From: UBA6164 sp963979005
GTDB lineage: Bacteria > Patescibacteriota > Gracilibacteria > BD1-5 > UBA6164
NCBI GenBank assembly: GCA_963979005.1
Contig: CAXBVF010000007.1
Coordinates: 1 to 28,080, forward strand
Direction of reading: 5' to 3'
DNA: 28,080 nt
Shown: positions 27,083 through 28,080 of the stretch, in pieces
How the letters are laid out: every line of letters begins with the position of its first letter
Position numbering within the stretch: the first letter of the stretch is position 1
Made by a program: the position numbers and the translations under genes
Notes under the pieces: model-generated
What the model was told of the DNA's origin: nothing
What the model saw: the letters and a program-made list of their open reading frames with translations, nothing else
Databases searched by the model: none

Positions 27083-28080
27083 TTAGTTTTTAATACACAC
27101 TACTGCGAATCCGATATTCTTATTGTAACTGATACTTTCCACTGTAAAACTGAAAGAAACCAAACGACGATTCTTCGCATTAGTAGCATCAATCTCTGTG
27201 GAGGTCCACCATAAACCCTTCGAACCACGGTCATAGAAGCTAAGATTCGTATAGCGGAATCCAGGTAAGTTAGAAATTATTCAAGACAATTTATTTCAAG
27301 TCCATCATGTAGCTCATCCGAGAGTTAAATCAGTCACTTGAGTATCTGTTGGTAGTTTCCATCAATCTCATAATTGTCCACATACTGATATAGAGATATC
27401 TTCATCTTCAGTAGCTCAATATCACATCGCTTCATTATATGTATATAATCATCAATCACTAGTACAATTTTCATCTAAATCATCATAACACCATTTTTCT
27501 ATTATACCATTATCTGATTGAATTGGGTCAGTATTTAGTATTTTAGTTCAATGTCTCATATTTTGACTCGTCCAACAATTTCCATCTACTTCTATTGTTG
27601 TATATGTTTCTGATCATGCTGATACTGTTGAGGTTCAACAAGTAAAAGATTCTACTAGCTCTCATCAACTCACTATTTCAATTTTTCATCCTAAATTATT
27701 ATTTACAAAAGTAGCTGCATAAGTTTCTTTTTCAGGAACTGTTAAATTAACAACATTAGCAACTTCTCATTCTCATTCTAATATTGTACTTGTATATGCA
27801 GTTTGCAATCAATCTACAAGAGCAAGCCTTGCTGTCGAATCAGTAGCATCTGTTAATGGTCAACAACTAGCATTATCTGTATAAGCAACTAGTGGTATTC
27901 ATGGGCCAAACGCAAATCATCATTCATTATTAAATTTTGTTGTACTATATTCTGCTGGTAAGTTATTATATCCATTATATACCAATCTTTCATTAGCCAT
28001 TATTTGTAATAAATCTGGATTTGAAACATCATTTGCTACTATTGTTGGTAGTGCCAAAGCATAACATGTTGAGGCTCAAG
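27083..28080 (-). CDS. Pilin-family surface protein with C-terminal FISUMP domain (5' end beyond window)
   Basis: The frame runs from the right edge to a TAA at 27083; 331 codons are seen. The visible N-terminal part is a Thr/Asn/Gly-rich body related to the pilin-like protein at 13893-15317, so a prepilin signal is expected outside the window. The C-terminal 140 or so residues match the Fibrobacter succinogenes major paralogous (FISUMP) domain, which has a C-type-lectin-like fold. Signatures are TSQNMRHGTK, CGQLGDGWKLPTDTQV, then LPGFRYTNLSFYDRGS, WWTSTE and GFAVVCIKN. The last 65 codons use CGC/CGT, TCG, ACG and GCG and no TGA, unlike everything before. The protein is probably displayed on the cell surface and may bind a partner cell. 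Confidence 0.82.
27086..27280 (-). other. Compositionally distinct 3' cassette, candidate retroelement variable region
   Basis: These 65 codons form the ligand-facing end of the FISUMP domain. All four arginines are CGN, while the upstream 266 codons use AGA/AGG. Its four glycines are all GGA/GGT with no TGA, and G+C and CpG are visibly higher. The change is abrupt at about 27280. C-type-lectin-like C-termini of this kind are known targets of diversity-generating retroelements, but no template repeat or reverse transcriptase is in the window. Recent horizontal exchange is the alternative. Confidence 0.5.

Noticed and set aside
1..28080. TGA read as Trp (code 4) or as frequent pseudogene stops
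   Set aside because: TGA falls at invariant Gly sites in many families while TGG marks conserved Trp. The reading frames are otherwise intact, so decay or code 4 does not fit.
1..28080. tRNA, rRNA, tmRNA genes or CRISPR arrays
   Set aside because: The intergenic gaps were read on both strands. None holds a cloverleaf with TTCRA-type T-loop, rRNA-like sequence, or regularly spaced repeats.

Overview
The window reads as a chromosomal segment of a member of the Candidate Phyla Radiation that uses genetic code 25 (TGA = glycine), i.e. Absconditabacteria (SR1) or Gracilibacteria (BD1-5). Read with the standard code almost every gene is shattered. With TGA as Gly the genes become full length, and TGA falls on invariant glycines (LeuRS HVGH loop, RuvB Walker A, peptide deformylase GxGLAAPQ, PheS motif 3). 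TGG is still used for conserved Trp, which argues against TGA = Trp. The DNA is strongly AT-rich. Of 37 visible stop codons 31 are TAA and 6 are TAG. Almost no gene has a Shine-Dalgarno sequence.

Layout. 1-4701 (minus strand): a secreted protein running off the left edge, smpB, a secreted M23 peptidase, thiI and a SAM methyltransferase, with an inverted pair of REP-like repeats between the last two. 4843-8245: a small VirB2/TrbC-like pilin (+), a 72-residue membrane protein (-) and leuS (+). 8286-12324 (minus): iron superoxide dismutase under a Fur-like box, a secreted protein with two Kazal inhibitor domains, a FemABX-type transferase just after ruvB, and a small CxxC protein. 12454-13857 (+): a secreted LysM-CHAP hydrolase and peptide deformylase. 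13893-15317 (-): a type IV pilin-like surface protein.

15428-25605 (minus) is a merged S10-spc ribosomal protein operon, rplC-rplD-rplW-rplB-rpsS-rplV-rpsC-rplP-rpmC-rpsQ-rplN-rplX-rplE-rpsN-rpsH-rplF-rplR-rpsE-rplO-secY. A near-consensus promoter and a structured leader precede it. rpsJ is absent from its head. rpmD (L30) is absent between rpsE and rplO, where a REP-like element sits instead. pheS (+) is divergent from the operon. The right edge holds the 3' two-thirds or so of a second pilin-family protein ending in a FISUMP (Fibrobacter succinogenes major paralogous) domain. Its last 65 codons differ sharply in composition and codon use from the rest.

Together the genes give translation (ribosomal proteins, LeuRS, PheRS alpha, deformylase, SmpB, ThiI), export (SecY) and a notable set of envelope and contact proteins: M23, LysM-CHAP, FemX-like, Kazal, pilins and FISUMP. 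That set would suit a host-attached or predatory epibiont, which is an inference. The most interesting spot is the 3' end of the FISUMP gene, which looks like the variable region of a diversity-generating retroelement or a swapped cassette. No reverse transcriptase or template repeat is visible in the window.
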